Source: CBDFKU01 sp965248975 (GTDB lineage Bacteria; Chloroflexota; Dehalococcoidia; Lucifugimonadales; JAGWBF01). Taken from it: 64,000 nucleotides of DNA. The translations under genes and the position numbers were made by a program. The stretch is taken from contig CBDFKU010000019.1 in assembly GCA_965248975.1 (NCBI GenBank), positions 323,989 through 387,988 on the forward strand, in the 5' to 3' direction. The notes under the pieces are model-generated. The model worked only from the letters and a program-made list of their open reading frames with translations, was not told the DNA's origin and made no database searches. Each line of letters opens with the position of its first letter. Within the stretch, counting starts at the first letter, position 1. Shown one piece after another: positions 53,305 to 60,730 of this stretch.

Positions 53305-54129
53305 CTAGACCCCCGGCGACTCCAGGAAGCCGAGCATCTCCTTGGCCAGCTCCTGAGGGTTGTCGTAGCTGGTGTAGAAGGACCCGCCCTGGATTACGGC
53401 GGTGCGGCTGCGGGGTATGTGCTTGGCTATTAGGTCGGTGGTGTGGACCAGTGTGTCTCCCGTGCCGCTCATCACCAGGGTGGGCGCCTTGATCAGGGGA
53501 ACGCGCTCCAGCACGGGGTATCGGAAGATGGCATGGTAGGCGTCGGCAAAACGGGGCCCGGAAACCAGCTTCCAGATGACCTCCGTCTCCACTGCATCCA
53601 GGGCCTCCTTGGAGGCCCGGTCGGGGAACACGCCGTCCAGTAGCCGGCCGTACATATCGTCCCATACCTCGTTGAGGTGACTGCCGTCCTTTTTTATAAC
53701 CAGGGCTCTCCCCTCCAGCCTCGTGATCAGCTGCTCCGCGGTCTCCTCCCAGTGGGGGGTGCCGTATAGGATCAGCTTGTCGACGCGATCGGGGTAAGCG
53801 GCGGCCACCTCGCAGGCGTAGGTGGCTCCTGTATGGTGGGCGAAGAGGTTGGGGCGCTGGAGACCCATGGCGTCGAAAAAGGCGACGATGCAGCGGGCGT
53901 AGTCCGCGGCGGTGTAAGGGTGGGGAGGCTGATCGGACATGCCGAATCCCGGAGTGTCCATGGCCATGACGCGACACTTGGGCGCCAGCAAAGGGATGAC
54001 CTCGTCGTACTGGGCGGAGCCGCAGGCGGTCTGGTGCAGCATGACCAGGGGCTCGCCCTCTCCGGCGTACCGGTAGTGGATCTGGCCGTAAGGAGTATTA
54101 GCATAGGCTCGCATGGTCCCGCTACTCAT
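53305..54129 (-). CDS. Alpha/beta hydrolase-fold protein lacking canonical nucleophile Ser and His
   Basis: 274 residues with clear alpha/beta hydrolase layout: MDTPGFGMSDQP oxyanion-side loop and a nucleophile elbow position reading FAHHTGATYA where most members have GxSxG, so His99 sits in the nucleophile slot. The late acid is in SGTGDTLV, and GGSFYTSYDNP replaces the usual GGHF. The catalytic Ser and His are therefore absent. The same HHTG-type elbow occurs in other members I recall from such genomes, but their reactions are unclear. It probably lies in an operon with the downstream epimerase. Confidence 0.82.
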   Translation of the reverse strand: MSSGTMRAYANTPYGQIHYRYAGEGEPLVMLHQTACGSAQYDEVIPLLAPKCRVMAMDTPGFGMSDQPPHPYTAADYARCIVAFFDAMGLQRPNLFAHHTGATYACEVAAAYPDRVDKLILYGTPHWEETAEQLITRLEGRALVIKKDGSHLNEVWDDMYGRLLDGVFPDRASKEALDAVETEVIWKLVSGPRFADAYHAIFRYPVLERVPLIKAPTLVMSGTGDTLVHTTDLIAKHIPRSRTAVIQGGSFYTSYDNPQELAKEMLGFLESPGV

Positions 54130-54327
54130 TTCCTACCTCCTGATAGTGATAGGGTTAACGTGGAGCGGGTGATGGGATTCAAATCGCCCGCTATTTTATA
54201 GCTAATATCGAGGTTTTAAAGTAAATACATACCACGTTTACTACCACTATCAATCTGCAACATCTCTACCATCTCGACCCGATGACCGTGGCTCAGGTAA
54301 TCTCTTCGAGCGATTGTGTAAGAGGCA

Positions 54328-54798
54328 TTATTCCTCAATTTGCTTCCTTTTGATTCTAGCTTCAGTGAGAAGTTGCCTAGGATTATTTCCTTCGTTTCCC
54401 CAAACCCCTATAGAGCAACTACTCAGGCATGGCAATCGCTCAACTTTGGCAGTTACACTGGCGAAGTTGCTGGTAACCTCATAGTGGTCGGCAACGATAT
54501 CTGTTGACTTAAGTATCCACCTAATATGGGCTCCAGGGGGATATATTCCAGCAATGAGATGTACATCGTCGTACACAACAAATGGTGTGATCTCAGACCC
54601 AATCTCCGCGATCCGGGAACCTTCACTTACAGTGACAGAAAAGGTGAGAATGCCGTTCTCGATAATCGGGCCTGAAGTAAAAGCGGCGGCATACTGCGAA
54701 TACCCCGTTTCATCCGCTACGTCTCGGTATAGCTGGACGGCAAAATAAACCCCGACCGAGAGGCCGATGCTAACAAATATTCCGATGATAAAGTTCAC
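54328..54798 (-). CDS. Hypothetical membrane-anchored protein at the edge of the mobile element
   Basis: 156 residues. N-terminal membrane helix (FIIGIFVSIGLSVGVYFAV), then a beta-rich extracytoplasmic domain (NGILTFSVTVSEGSR, TPFVVYDDVHLIAGI) with Cys in PCLSSCSIG. It is distinctly AT-richer than flanking genes, which supports a foreign origin. The 198-base gap on its left (54130-54327) is AT-rich with no gene and probably contains the element boundary. No family recognised; it sits 27 bases downstream of the repressor gene and may be a lysogenic-conversion gene. Confidence 0.6.
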   Translation of the reverse strand: MNFIIGIFVSIGLSVGVYFAVQLYRDVADETGYSQYAAAFTSGPIIENGILTFSVTVSEGSRIAEIGSEITPFVVYDDVHLIAGIYPPGAHIRWILKSTDIVADHYEVTSNFASVTAKVERLPCLSSCSIGVWGNEGNNPRQLLTEARIKRKQIEE

Positions 54799-54825
54799 TG
54801 CCTAGGATCTTCATCTTTTATGCCC

Positions 54826-55530
54826 CTAATATGTCACCGCCGACCACCGCGCTTCGCCCACAATCGCGGCTCCATAATTGAGTGGCACTGTCTCCCAGTC
54901 AGGATTGTCGCTTACGACCATCCACCGGCCCCTCTCGTCCTTGCCCAGGCGCTTGACTACCAGACCATCCTCGGTCCGCATGACGTAGATGCAGCCTTCC
55001 TGAGGTGTCCGCCGTTGTCTGTCCACCAGAATTGAGCAGCCGTCAGGCAATGTCGGCTCCATCGATGGCCCACGGACTCTGATGATGTTGCTCTGCTTGG
55101 GGTCGATGGAGTGGCGTTTCAGCCAGTCGTTCCGGAACCACAAGAGACCGATCGGCGTCTCGTCGTAGACCTCCGCACCAACGCCTGCCGCCGAAGCAAA
55201 CTCCAGTATTTCCACAGGGCTCGTGTTGGATGCGGCGTAATTTGTGGCGTCGTAGGCCTCCCTGGTCTTAGCTATAGCCTGGCCGGGTGCATGTCCATCC
55301 TTTCGATTCTCGCTCGGCGGATCGACGATCTCTCCGACCGATACGCCCAGCTCCTCAGCGACCTCGCGGAGGGTGGGGAGCAAGATACCGGCCTCTTGCT
55401 TCATCACGCGATACAGCCAATTCGGTGCCCGATCGAGTGCTGTAGCTACAGCATAAGCTGAACGCCCCTTCTTCTTAAGAACGGTCTTCAGATTCTCTGC
55501 AACTAGTGGATCAATAGATGACTGCGGCAT
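54826..55530 (-). CDS. LexA/CI-like repressor: XRE HTH plus S24 peptidase domain
   Basis: 234 residues. N-terminal HTH about 12-68 (GRSAYAVATALDRAPNWLYRVM). C-terminal S24 peptidase with catalytic Ser156 in RGPSMEPTLPDG and Lys193 in GLVVKRLG. An Ala115-Gly116 dipeptide lies about 40 residues before the Ser, the spacing of the RecA-stimulated self-cleavage site in CI/LexA proteins. It is divergent from a small Cro-like gene, so this is most likely the master repressor of the element, inactivated upon DNA damage (inferred). Confidence 0.88.
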   Translation of the reverse strand: MPQSSIDPLVAENLKTVLKKKGRSAYAVATALDRAPNWLYRVMKQEAGILLPTLREVAEELGVSVGEIVDPPSENRKDGHAPGQAIAKTREAYDATNYAASNTSPVEILEFASAAGVGAEVYDETPIGLLWFRNDWLKRHSIDPKQSNIIRVRGPSMEPTLPDGCSILVDRQRRTPQEGCIYVMRTEDGLVVKRLGKDERGRWMVVSDNPDWETVPLNYGAAIVGEARWSAVTY

Positions 55531-55561
55531 AACGTACCTCTAAATTGTTGTTGACCACCTC

Positions 55562-55590
55562 TTGACAATCTAGAGTTCACTATGTACATT
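55562..55590 (+). promoter_or_regulatory. Promoter of the Cro-like gene in the divergent immunity region
   Basis: Perfect TTGACA (55562-55567), 17 bases, TACATT (55585-55590). Transcription would begin close to the ATG at 55597, giving a leaderless mRNA. An imperfect inverted repeat (TTGTTGACC...TTGACAA, about 55547-55568) overlaps the -35 box and could be the repressor operator. Confidence 0.65.
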
Positions 55591-55596
55591 ATGCCT

Positions 55597-55887
55597 ATGT
55601 ACTCAGTAAGCACTTATCAGCAATATCCGAAACTCATAGCTCGGATGGTCGAGATTGGGTTACGCCAGGCTGACCTTGCCGTTCGGCTCGGCATACACCC
55701 GACGCTGTTCAACGCGTACTTACGGGGTCGCCGTGCTGCGCCATCCGGCTTTGAGGCTTTAGTGAACGCAGAGCTAGACCTCCAGGCGGAAGCCAAGAGA
55801 GCTGGCGCGGAAGCGGAGCGGAAAGTTCTAGAGAGCGCCGTCCAAGAGGCCCAACAGAAAGGGGAGAGAGATGACCCTGACAAGTAA
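55597..55887 (+). CDS. Cro-like HTH regulator
   Basis: 96 residues from ATG 55597 (MYSVSTYQQYPK). A compact HTH (GLRQADLAVRLGIHPTLFNAYLRGRR) and a C-terminal charged helix (LDLQAEAKRAGAEAERKVLESAVQEAQQKG). Earlier in-frame ATGs at 55582 and 55591 lie inside the promoter, so the third Met is preferred. Divergent from the S24 repressor, the classic arrangement for a lytic-side regulator. Overlaps the next gene by 17 bases. Confidence 0.75.
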   Translation: MYSVSTYQQYPKLIARMVEIGLRQADLAVRLGIHPTLFNAYLRGRRAAPSGFEALVNAELDLQAEAKRAGAEAERKVLESAVQEAQQKGERDDPDK

Positions 55888-56104
55888 GCGTATCTTGCGT
55901 CGCCCAGAGGTATTGGCCCGCGTGGGCCTGTCCCAGGCGACGCTCTATCGGCTGATCTCACGCGGGGTGTTTCCCCGTCCTGTGCGGCTCAGCGAGCGGA
56001 CCACTGGATGGCGCACTGACGAGGTGGAGGGGTGGCTGAACTCCCGGCCCCACACCGTTCCCGAAAGCCCCAGGACAAACGGAGGGGAGCCCTCCCATGA
56101 CTAG
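55871..56104 (+). CDS. AlpA-like phage regulatory/excisionase-type DNA-binding protein
   Basis: 77 residues with the AlpA/MerR-like winged HTH: RRPEVLARVGLSQATLYRLISRGVFPRPVRL (split at the recognition helix) and the conserved W in GWRTDEVEGWL. AAGGGGAGAGAG precedes the ATG. Such proteins activate integrase/excision genes in satellites and prophages. Confidence 0.85.
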   Translation: MTLTSKRILRRPEVLARVGLSQATLYRLISRGVFPRPVRLSERTTGWRTDEVEGWLNSRPHTVPESPRTNGGEPSHD

Positions 56105-56192
56105 GAGCCTACCCCGTACCACTACGTGGTGGCCACGGCGGAACAAGAGAGGAGGTGCAGCTCTATCGGCGGGAAGGACTAGGACCAACTGA
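56097..56192 (+). CDS. Possible small basic ORF (31 codons)
   Basis: ATG at 56097 overlaps the AlpA-like stop and follows a good GGAGGGGAG. It encodes an Arg/Thr-rich basic peptide (TRSLPRTTTWWPRRNKRGG). Only start context supports it. Confidence 0.3.
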   Translation: MTRSLPRTTTWWPRRNKRGGAALSAGRTRTN

Positions 56193-56235
56193 CCAGGCCG
56201 CGCCAGGGCATTGTACGGGCGAGAAAGGGGACCCA

Positions 56236-57327
56236 ATGACAACCGCAACTCTATCCAAGGCATCGGAGCAGTGGGCTAGCAGGCCCGACGACCAACGGTA
56301 CCTCACCCTTGGCGACCTCAAGGCCGCCGTCCAGGATAGACGGCATGAATCCTGGACCCTGACCACCCCGGTCCAGGACCTCCGGGTCCAGGTCGACGAT
56401 GGGCTGGAGGTGGAAGCATACGACATTACCAGGGGCGAGCACCGCCTTCTAAGCCCCACCCACTGGGCTTTCGGACAGCTATCCCAATACGCCCAGGCCC
56501 CAGCGTCCTACCTCCGCAAGCTCCCCCACGAGCTGGCGGGGATCAACCTGCAATGGGGGCTGGAGCACACTCCCATCAGGGACGAGTCCCTGGTGTTGGG
56601 GCAGACCAACGGCTCCAACATTCTCCGGTCCATGACCTCCACCAGCTACGGGCGCATCTGGGACCAGGAGGTGGTGGAGGCAGTCGAGAGGGTGAACCAT
56701 GATGGCCGGTGGCAGGTGCCGGCAGCCAGCTACACGACCCAGAATCCCAAGCGGGCCACCACCCTCTACGCCTCGGACAGGGACGTGTTCCTTTTCCTGG
56801 TGGACCCGGACAACCCCATCGAGGTAGGTAACGAGACGTTGTTTCGTGGGTTCTACACCTGGAACAGCGAGGTGGGAGCGGCGGTATTCGGGCTGACGAC
56901 CTTCCTGTACCGCTACGTCTGTGACAACCGGATCATCTGGGGAGCCACCGACGTCCGGGAGCTACGGATACGCCACACCAGGGGGGCGCCGGATCGGTTC
57001 GCCTACGAGGGGCAGCGGTATCTCGCCAGGTACGCCGAGGAAGACACCCGGAAGACCGTTGAGGCCATCAAGGCGGCCCAGGCATACGAGCTTCCCCAGG
57101 GTGCGAAGGAAAACAAGGGCTGGGACAAGTGGCTCCAGGACAGGGGATTTACCGGCACCCAGGCGAAGAACGCCGTTGCATCAGCCATCGCTGAGGAGGG
57201 GCAGGCCCGGTCCTTGTGGGACATCATCCAGGGGATCACGGCGTCTGCCCGGCAGATACAGCACACCGATGAGCGGGTGAAGGTGGAGACAGCGGCGGGG
57301 AACCTCATGCGCTACGTCGAGGGATAG
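56236..57327 (+). CDS. DUF932-like (phage/plasmid-like) protein
   Basis: 363 residues from ATG 56236, behind AAAGGGG; the open frame reaches back to 56155 without a better start. It resembles DUF932 phage/plasmid proteins: QLSQYAQAPASYLRKLP, RSMTSTSYGRIWDQEVV, FYTWNSEVGAAVFGLTTFLYRYVCDNRIIWG, and DERVKVETAAGNLMRYVEG at the end. The function of the family is unknown, but it is a reliable marker of phages and conjugative plasmids. Confidence 0.8.
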   Translation: MTTATLSKASEQWASRPDDQRYLTLGDLKAAVQDRRHESWTLTTPVQDLRVQVDDGLEVEAYDITRGEHRLLSPTHWAFGQLSQYAQAPASYLRKLPHELAGINLQWGLEHTPIRDESLVLGQTNGSNILRSMTSTSYGRIWDQEVVEAVERVNHDGRWQVPAASYTTQNPKRATTLYASDRDVFLFLVDPDNPIEVGNETLFRGFYTWNSEVGAAVFGLTTFLYRYVCDNRIIWGATDVRELRIRHTRGAPDRFAYEGQRYLARYAEEDTRKTVEAIKAAQAYELPQGAKENKGWDKWLQDRGFTGTQAKNAVASAIAEEGQARSLWDIIQGITASARQIQHTDERVKVETAAGNLMRYVEG

Positions 57328-57441
57328 CAGGTGAGGCCGGGGAGCATGGCTCCCCGTAAACCCCAGGCCCCGTGCCAAGGCGAGGGCAATCAAGGAGGGT
57401 AGCGGCGTGATAAGCCTGGAGGAATCGGAGAGGTCACGACC

Positions 57442-57582
57442 ATGAGCTGCAATCCCAAGTCTCGTGAGTGTTTCGTGGGCTCCCACCGCAAGTGCAACGG
57501 CGAGGTTCCCCACCTGAGCACCCCGCCGACGCCCTGCCAGTGCGAGTGCCACGCCAGGGATCGAGAGCTGGTGACAGCGTGA
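57442..57582 (+). CDS. Small Cys-rich protein (46 aa)
   Basis: Starts MSCNPKSRECFVGSH and contains seven Cys with CQCECH near the end. It may bind zinc. Its stop overlaps the next GTG start (GTGA), part of the run of coupled small genes. The 114-base gap before it has a GGGGAGC/GCTCCCC hairpin at 57339-57355. Confidence 0.5.
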   Translation: MSCNPKSRECFVGSHRKCNGEVPHLSTPPTPCQCECHARDRELVTA

Positions 57583-57815
57583 TCACAGCTAAGCGCAGGG
57601 GGGCGGAGTTTCATGCGGATGAGGCCAAACCTAAACCTGTATGCGTCCACTACTGGCTGATAGAGACGGAGAAAGGCCCTACAAGCGCGGGGTTCTGCGA
57701 GCGCTGCGGGGAGACCCGCGCCTTCTCCAACGTGCTCCCGGATCGTTTCGACGACTACCGCCGCCGGCCCGCCGAGAACAAAGTGGAGATCCCTACTGGA
57801 AGGAGGCTCTTGTGA
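57579..57815 (+). CDS. Small zinc-ribbon-like protein (78 aa)
   Basis: GTG start coupled to the previous stop. VCVHYWLIETEKGPTSAGFCERCGETRAFSNVLP carries, between its His and Cys pairs, a half zinc ribbon (residues about 23-56) with the hWxI...G.C..CG..R.F.N pattern seen in many actinobacterial and Chloroflexota small proteins. Function unknown. Confidence 0.6.
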   Translation: MITAKRRGAEFHADEAKPKPVCVHYWLIETEKGPTSAGFCERCGETRAFSNVLPDRFDDYRRRPAENKVEIPTGRRLL

Positions 57816-58033
57816 CTGCGAATGCTAGCCCACCGACGGCTCCACTGGACGATGAGGCGGGAGAAACCGAAGCGGTCCATCTGGGGGAGAAGGATCAATA
57901 CCCCGAGGACAGCAGCCGAGCCATAGGATACATCTATCTGGAGTGGATAGCCAACTTCAGCGTGGACCCGTGGGCCAGGAGGGCAGCGCGGCAGGTGCAG
58001 GCGGCCCTCGGGCTGAAGGATGTGGCGCTATGA
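57812..58033 (+). CDS. Small hypothetical protein (73 aa)
   Basis: GTG start coupled to the previous stop (GTGA). Acidic N-terminus, then a helix YIYLEWIANFSVDPWARRAARQVQAALGL. No family recognised; reality is supported by the coupled overlaps on both sides (ATGA with the next gene). Confidence 0.5.
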   Translation: MTANASPPTAPLDDEAGETEAVHLGEKDQYPEDSSRAIGYIYLEWIANFSVDPWARRAARQVQAALGLKDVAL

Positions 58034-58149
58034 CGAGCAAGCTTTACTGCGAGATATCCGATTGCAGGAGCTCCACCAGCAAGCTATTCAACTGTGGCGA
58101 GTGTCGCAGGTTGGTATGTGAAGAATGCTGGCAGCGCGGGCACCATTGA
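58030..58149 (+). CDS. Small zinc-finger-like protein (39 aa)
   Basis: ATGA overlap with the previous gene. YCEISDC-N12-CGECRRLVCEECWQRGHH has six Cys and two His in a pattern like a B-box/FYVE-like treble clef. Too short for family assignment. Confidence 0.55.
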   Translation: MTSKLYCEISDCRSSTSKLFNCGECRRLVCEECWQRGHH

Positions 58150-58167
58150 CAGGAAGGAGACTTGATC

Positions 58168-58617
58168 ATGGCAAAGCGTCGGAAGCCCAAACCCAGGAGC
58201 GCACCCAATCGAAAGGGGATGATGCCCGGGGAGTACCGCAGGCGTTCAGCGGTCCACGTGGAGAGACTGGCGCAGTCCGGGGAGCAGCCGATCTACGGCG
58301 ACGAGGACCTGATGGTCACCGACACCTACAACGTCTACACGCGGCGTTTAGACAACGACTGGACCCACGTGGTGGAGCTCAAGGGTGAAGTGTTCCGTCT
58401 GCCCGACAAGGTGTTCAAGCAGATCGAGCGGCACCGGAAGTCCATAGTGGCCGAGGCGGCCCAGGTTCGCAGTATGGAGCGGGCATCGCAGCTGAGGGCG
58501 CAGGCCAAGGAAGACCAGGAGGAGGCGGCTGCCTCAAGCGAGTTGGGTTCCAGTCGATTCAGCGGTGGCTTTTACCGCAATCTTTCAGGCCGTGTGGATA
58601 CCGAGGACGTTGAATAG
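58168..58617 (+). CDS. Hypothetical protein with basic N-terminus
   Basis: 149 residues. A strongly basic N-terminus (AKRRKPKPRSAPNRKG), a beta-rich middle (DLMVTDTYNVYTRRLDNDWTHVVELKGEVFRLP), then a helical coiled-coil-like tail (QIERHRKSIVAEAAQVRSMER). GGAAGGAG supports ATG 58168 over a TTG six bases earlier. Could be a DNA-binding accessory protein. Confidence 0.6.
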   Translation: MAKRRKPKPRSAPNRKGMMPGEYRRRSAVHVERLAQSGEQPIYGDEDLMVTDTYNVYTRRLDNDWTHVVELKGEVFRLPDKVFKQIERHRKSIVAEAAQVRSMERASQLRAQAKEDQEEAAASSELGSSRFSGGFYRNLSGRVDTEDVE

Positions 58618-58765
58618 CCTACTTCTAGGGATGATCGGGTTTGCGGCCACAGCTTTCATAGCGATGGCGGCAGCTATGTATCTTTCCCAAGAAGTACGGC
58701 GATTAAGAAGAACAATACAGCGACTCCAAGAAACAGAAAACCAAACCCCGCCTGACCATCATTGA
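58610..58765 (+). CDS. Small membrane protein with coiled-coil tail
   Basis: 51 residues if started at TTG 58610 (or 44 from ATG 58631): a membrane helix (LLLGMIGFAATAFIAMAAAMYL) then a basic coil (EVRRLRRTIQRLQETENQ). Resembles a phage spanin- or holin-like accessory protein only in layout. Confidence 0.45.
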   Translation: MNSLLLGMIGFAATAFIAMAAAMYLSQEVRRLRRTIQRLQETENQTPPDHH

Positions 58766-58790
58766 AAAGCAAGGCAAGGAGGGAAGCCCA

Positions 58791-59045
58791 ATGGCAGACG
58801 CAAAGAGGTGTGATGCGTGCGGGGAGTTCTACGCAGAGGGCCCGGCAAAACGATACGCGACGGGAATAATCGTGGAAAGGGGCCTGAGATCATCTGCTCC
58901 GGTCTGTCTAGTGGTGGTAGCTAAGCAAGCAACAGATTCGGGGCTCCGCAGCGACCCGGTGGATCTCTGTGCCACGTGCATAGACCACGCGCTGGTCGAT
59001 GCGGTCCGGAGCCAGGTCCGCGAGCAGCAGCCCACGGGCGTCTAG
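58791..59045 (+). CDS. Small protein with two CxxC pairs
   Basis: 84 residues. CDAC near the N-terminus and CATC near residue 65, with an intervening beta segment, suggest a zinc-binding fold. AAGGAGGG precedes the ATG. Part of the small-gene run; function unknown. Confidence 0.6.
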   Translation: MADAKRCDACGEFYAEGPAKRYATGIIVERGLRSSAPVCLVVVAKQATDSGLRSDPVDLCATCIDHALVDAVRSQVREQQPTGV

Positions 59046-59065
59046 CACCAGGAGGCGTTAGATCG

Positions 59066-59158
59066 ATGCCCTACTGCGATTTGTCGTGGAAGGGAGCTTG
59101 CCGAGCCGAGGCGCGACTCTGGGAGGAAACGTCGAAGCCGGTGGGAGAAGAGGAATGA
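59066..59158 (+). CDS. Possible 30-aa peptide with Cys pair
   Basis: GGAGG followed by ATG 59066; peptide MPYCDLSWKGACRAEARL. Stop overlaps the next start as ATGA. Weak but consistent with neighbours. Confidence 0.35.
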   Translation: MPYCDLSWKGACRAEARLWEETSKPVGEEE

Positions 59159-59358
59159 ACTGTTTCGTGGATCTGTTCGGCAAGCTGGTTCTGATGTCGT
59201 TCTTCGCTTGGCTCCTCGTTCTAGGAGTAGCTTTGTCGGGTGCGTTTGTCTATGGGGTGATCAAAAAGCCTCAGCAACTCCAAGAATTCCTAAGGCCACG
59301 CCAGTTACGATGCCCGAAATGCGGAGAAGGGACAGGAAGGGAGAGAGGTCATCAATGA
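59155..59358 (+). CDS. Small membrane protein with C-terminal CxxC
   Basis: 67 residues: one membrane helix (LMSFFAWLLVLGVALSGAFVY) and a cytoplasmic tail ending CPKCGEG. ATGA overlap with the preceding ORF and with the next one. Confidence 0.5.
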   Translation: MNCFVDLFGKLVLMSFFAWLLVLGVALSGAFVYGVIKKPQQLQEFLRPRQLRCPKCGEGTGRERGHQ

Positions 59359-59606
59359 TCTGCAAGTCGGTGTTTGCGAGCCACCGTATCGGGCCCAGAA
59401 CCACAAAGAAAGCAAAAGCGGAAGCCGCGAACCAGCGCATAGGAGGGTATTCCGGTGTGAAATACGCAGCGATGGCCGAGATGGTAAAGAACGCCACAGA
59501 CGTTGCAGTGCCAATGGGAAGTTCGATGCTTGGCATCATTGCCGCAGCTCTCCCACATCAGAAGGATAACATACTCCTCACCCAGGGACTCTGGGGCAAT
59601 GCCTAA
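59355..59606 (+). CDS. Hypothetical small protein (83 aa), strand uncertain
   Basis: Starts at an ATGA overlap behind GGGAGAGAGG, and encodes a basic N-terminal half and a helical C-terminal half (MAEMVKNATDVAVPMGSSMLGIIAAAL). The opposite strand carries an equally long hydrophobic ORF at 59261-59539 with three possible membrane helices and its own GGGAG; only one of the two is likely real. Gene order and coupling favour this strand, hydrophobic periodicity favours the other. Confidence 0.4.
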   Translation: MICKSVFASHRIGPRTTKKAKAEAANQRIGGYSGVKYAAMAEMVKNATDVAVPMGSSMLGIIAAALPHQKDNILLTQGLWGNA

Positions 59607-59676
59607 CCAGATCCGTAGTGAGGGATCGGAGCTGTACGAGAAGGACAGGCCAAGGCACAAGGAGGAGAAAACGGGA

Positions 59677-60390
59677 ATGGCGACAGAAGCAGTCCCAGCG
59701 GAGGGGCAAGAGCAGGCCCTTGCGAGAATCCGGGAGACGGACCAGCGGGACGAGGAGCAGATCATCGCGCTCCTGGCAGGGGAGCTCGTCCATGAGTACG
59801 TCTATGAGTTCAAGGACGGCGCCGGACGCACCCAGCGCGGCCTATCGTGGGCCGGCATACGTGAGTACTCCCAATACCGCGGCAACTTCCGGATCGAGAA
59901 GCCCGAGGTGGAAGATCTGGGGGACGCCTTCCGAGTGATGGTCCAAGCGACCGACCTAGATAGGAACGTTACCCTGTGGGCGGGGACCCACCAGCCGAAG
60001 TCGATCCGGCTGCGGGACGGTAGGGGAGTAATCGCCGACGACTTCGCCTACGAGAAGGCGATCTCCAAGGCGCAACGCAACGTGATCAAGAACCTGATGC
60101 CGGTGACGGTGGTGGCCAAGGTCATAGAGGAGATGACCGGCGGCCGGCCTCTGGCGGGAGGGCGTGGCAACGGGAGGCCCGCCATGAGGAAGCCGACGAA
60201 GAGGCCCGAGGCGATTCAGGGAGTACCGGAGAACGCCGGCCAGCTTATGGCGTGGTCCTATGAGCGATACGGGCTCAGCACAGACGATGTACGGAGGATT
60301 CTGGATATAGGCCTCAGGGACACGATCTACGACCTGGGGGACGCTTGGGGCCGGGTCCAGCTGCACCAGAAGGCTGCCGTCGCTGACTAA
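59677..60390 (+). CDS. Phage-type protein, candidate single-strand annealing/recombination protein
   Basis: 237 residues from ATG 59677, behind AAGGAGGAG; the frame also allows ATG 59599. The segment RLRDGRGVIADDFAYEKAISKAQRNVIKNLMP resembles the conserved core (...F..EKAxSKAQRNA...LIP) of Erf/DUF1071-like phage recombination proteins. A C-terminal helical region (WSYERYGLSTDDVRRILDI) is separate. Adjacent to a RecA-fold ATPase, which fits a recombination or replication module. Assignment is by motif memory and is tentative. Confidence 0.6.
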   Translation: MATEAVPAEGQEQALARIRETDQRDEEQIIALLAGELVHEYVYEFKDGAGRTQRGLSWAGIREYSQYRGNFRIEKPEVEDLGDAFRVMVQATDLDRNVTLWAGTHQPKSIRLRDGRGVIADDFAYEKAISKAQRNVIKNLMPVTVVAKVIEEMTGGRPLAGGRGNGRPAMRKPTKRPEAIQGVPENAGQLMAWSYERYGLSTDDVRRILDIGLRDTIYDLGDAWGRVQLHQKAAVAD

Positions 60391-60442
60391 GACCGGCCAG
60401 CCTAGCCTTGCTGCCTCAGTCCGATGAGAGGGTGAGTTTCGC

Positions 60443-60730
60443 ATGTGCCGCACATACACAGAGGACACGATAGATTTTCAATGCTCAGACTCATGGCGGG
60501 ACCATTACTTCGAGCGGGGCCTGACGGCCTTCCATAGCCCCGGATACAAGGGCTGTAGGGACAGGCTGTGGGACGGACAGGAGCGGCTGGAGGAGGTTGT
60601 GAGGGCGCTGGCGGACTTGGTACGCGGAGCGCCCGCCCGTGACCGGCCGCCGGACATGTCCGGGGTGTCCGGCGGACATGTCCGACAGGTGCAGGCACAG
60701 ACCCTTCATGGCTACACGAGAATCCCATGA
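60443..60730 (+). CDS. Small hypothetical protein (95 aa) encoding two operator-like palindromes
   Basis: Starts MCRTYTEDTIDFQCSDSW; helical centre DRLWDGQERLEEVVRALADLVRG. The 3' part contains two CGGACATGTCCG palindromes and overlaps the ATPase start by four bases (ATGA). No family recognised. The last third may be constrained mostly as DNA. Confidence 0.5.
   Translation: MCRTYTEDTIDFQCSDSWRDHYFERGLTAFHSPGYKGCRDRLWDGQERLEEVVRALADLVRGAPARDRPPDMSGVSGGHVRQVQAQTLHGYTRIP
60651..60684. promoter_or_regulatory. Two CGGACATGTCCG palindromes upstream of the ATPase gene
   Basis: Perfect 12-bp palindromes at 60651-60662 and 60673-60684, with starts 22 bp apart, about two helical turns, as expected for cooperative dimer binding. 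The core GGACATGTCC recurs at 62040-62049, right of the ATPase gene. Confidence 0.6.

Noticed and set aside
53288..53977. Upstream 230 codons of the 509-codon epimerase frame
   Set aside because: They overlap the alpha/beta hydrolase gene on the same strand in another frame and are Arg/Gly/His-rich without homology; the epimerase starts at GTG 53287.
54168..54195. Possible tRNA 3' end (GGGATTCAAATCGCCC) as an attachment site for the mobile element
   Set aside because: The T-arm stem does not pair correctly and no other tRNA arms are present upstream.
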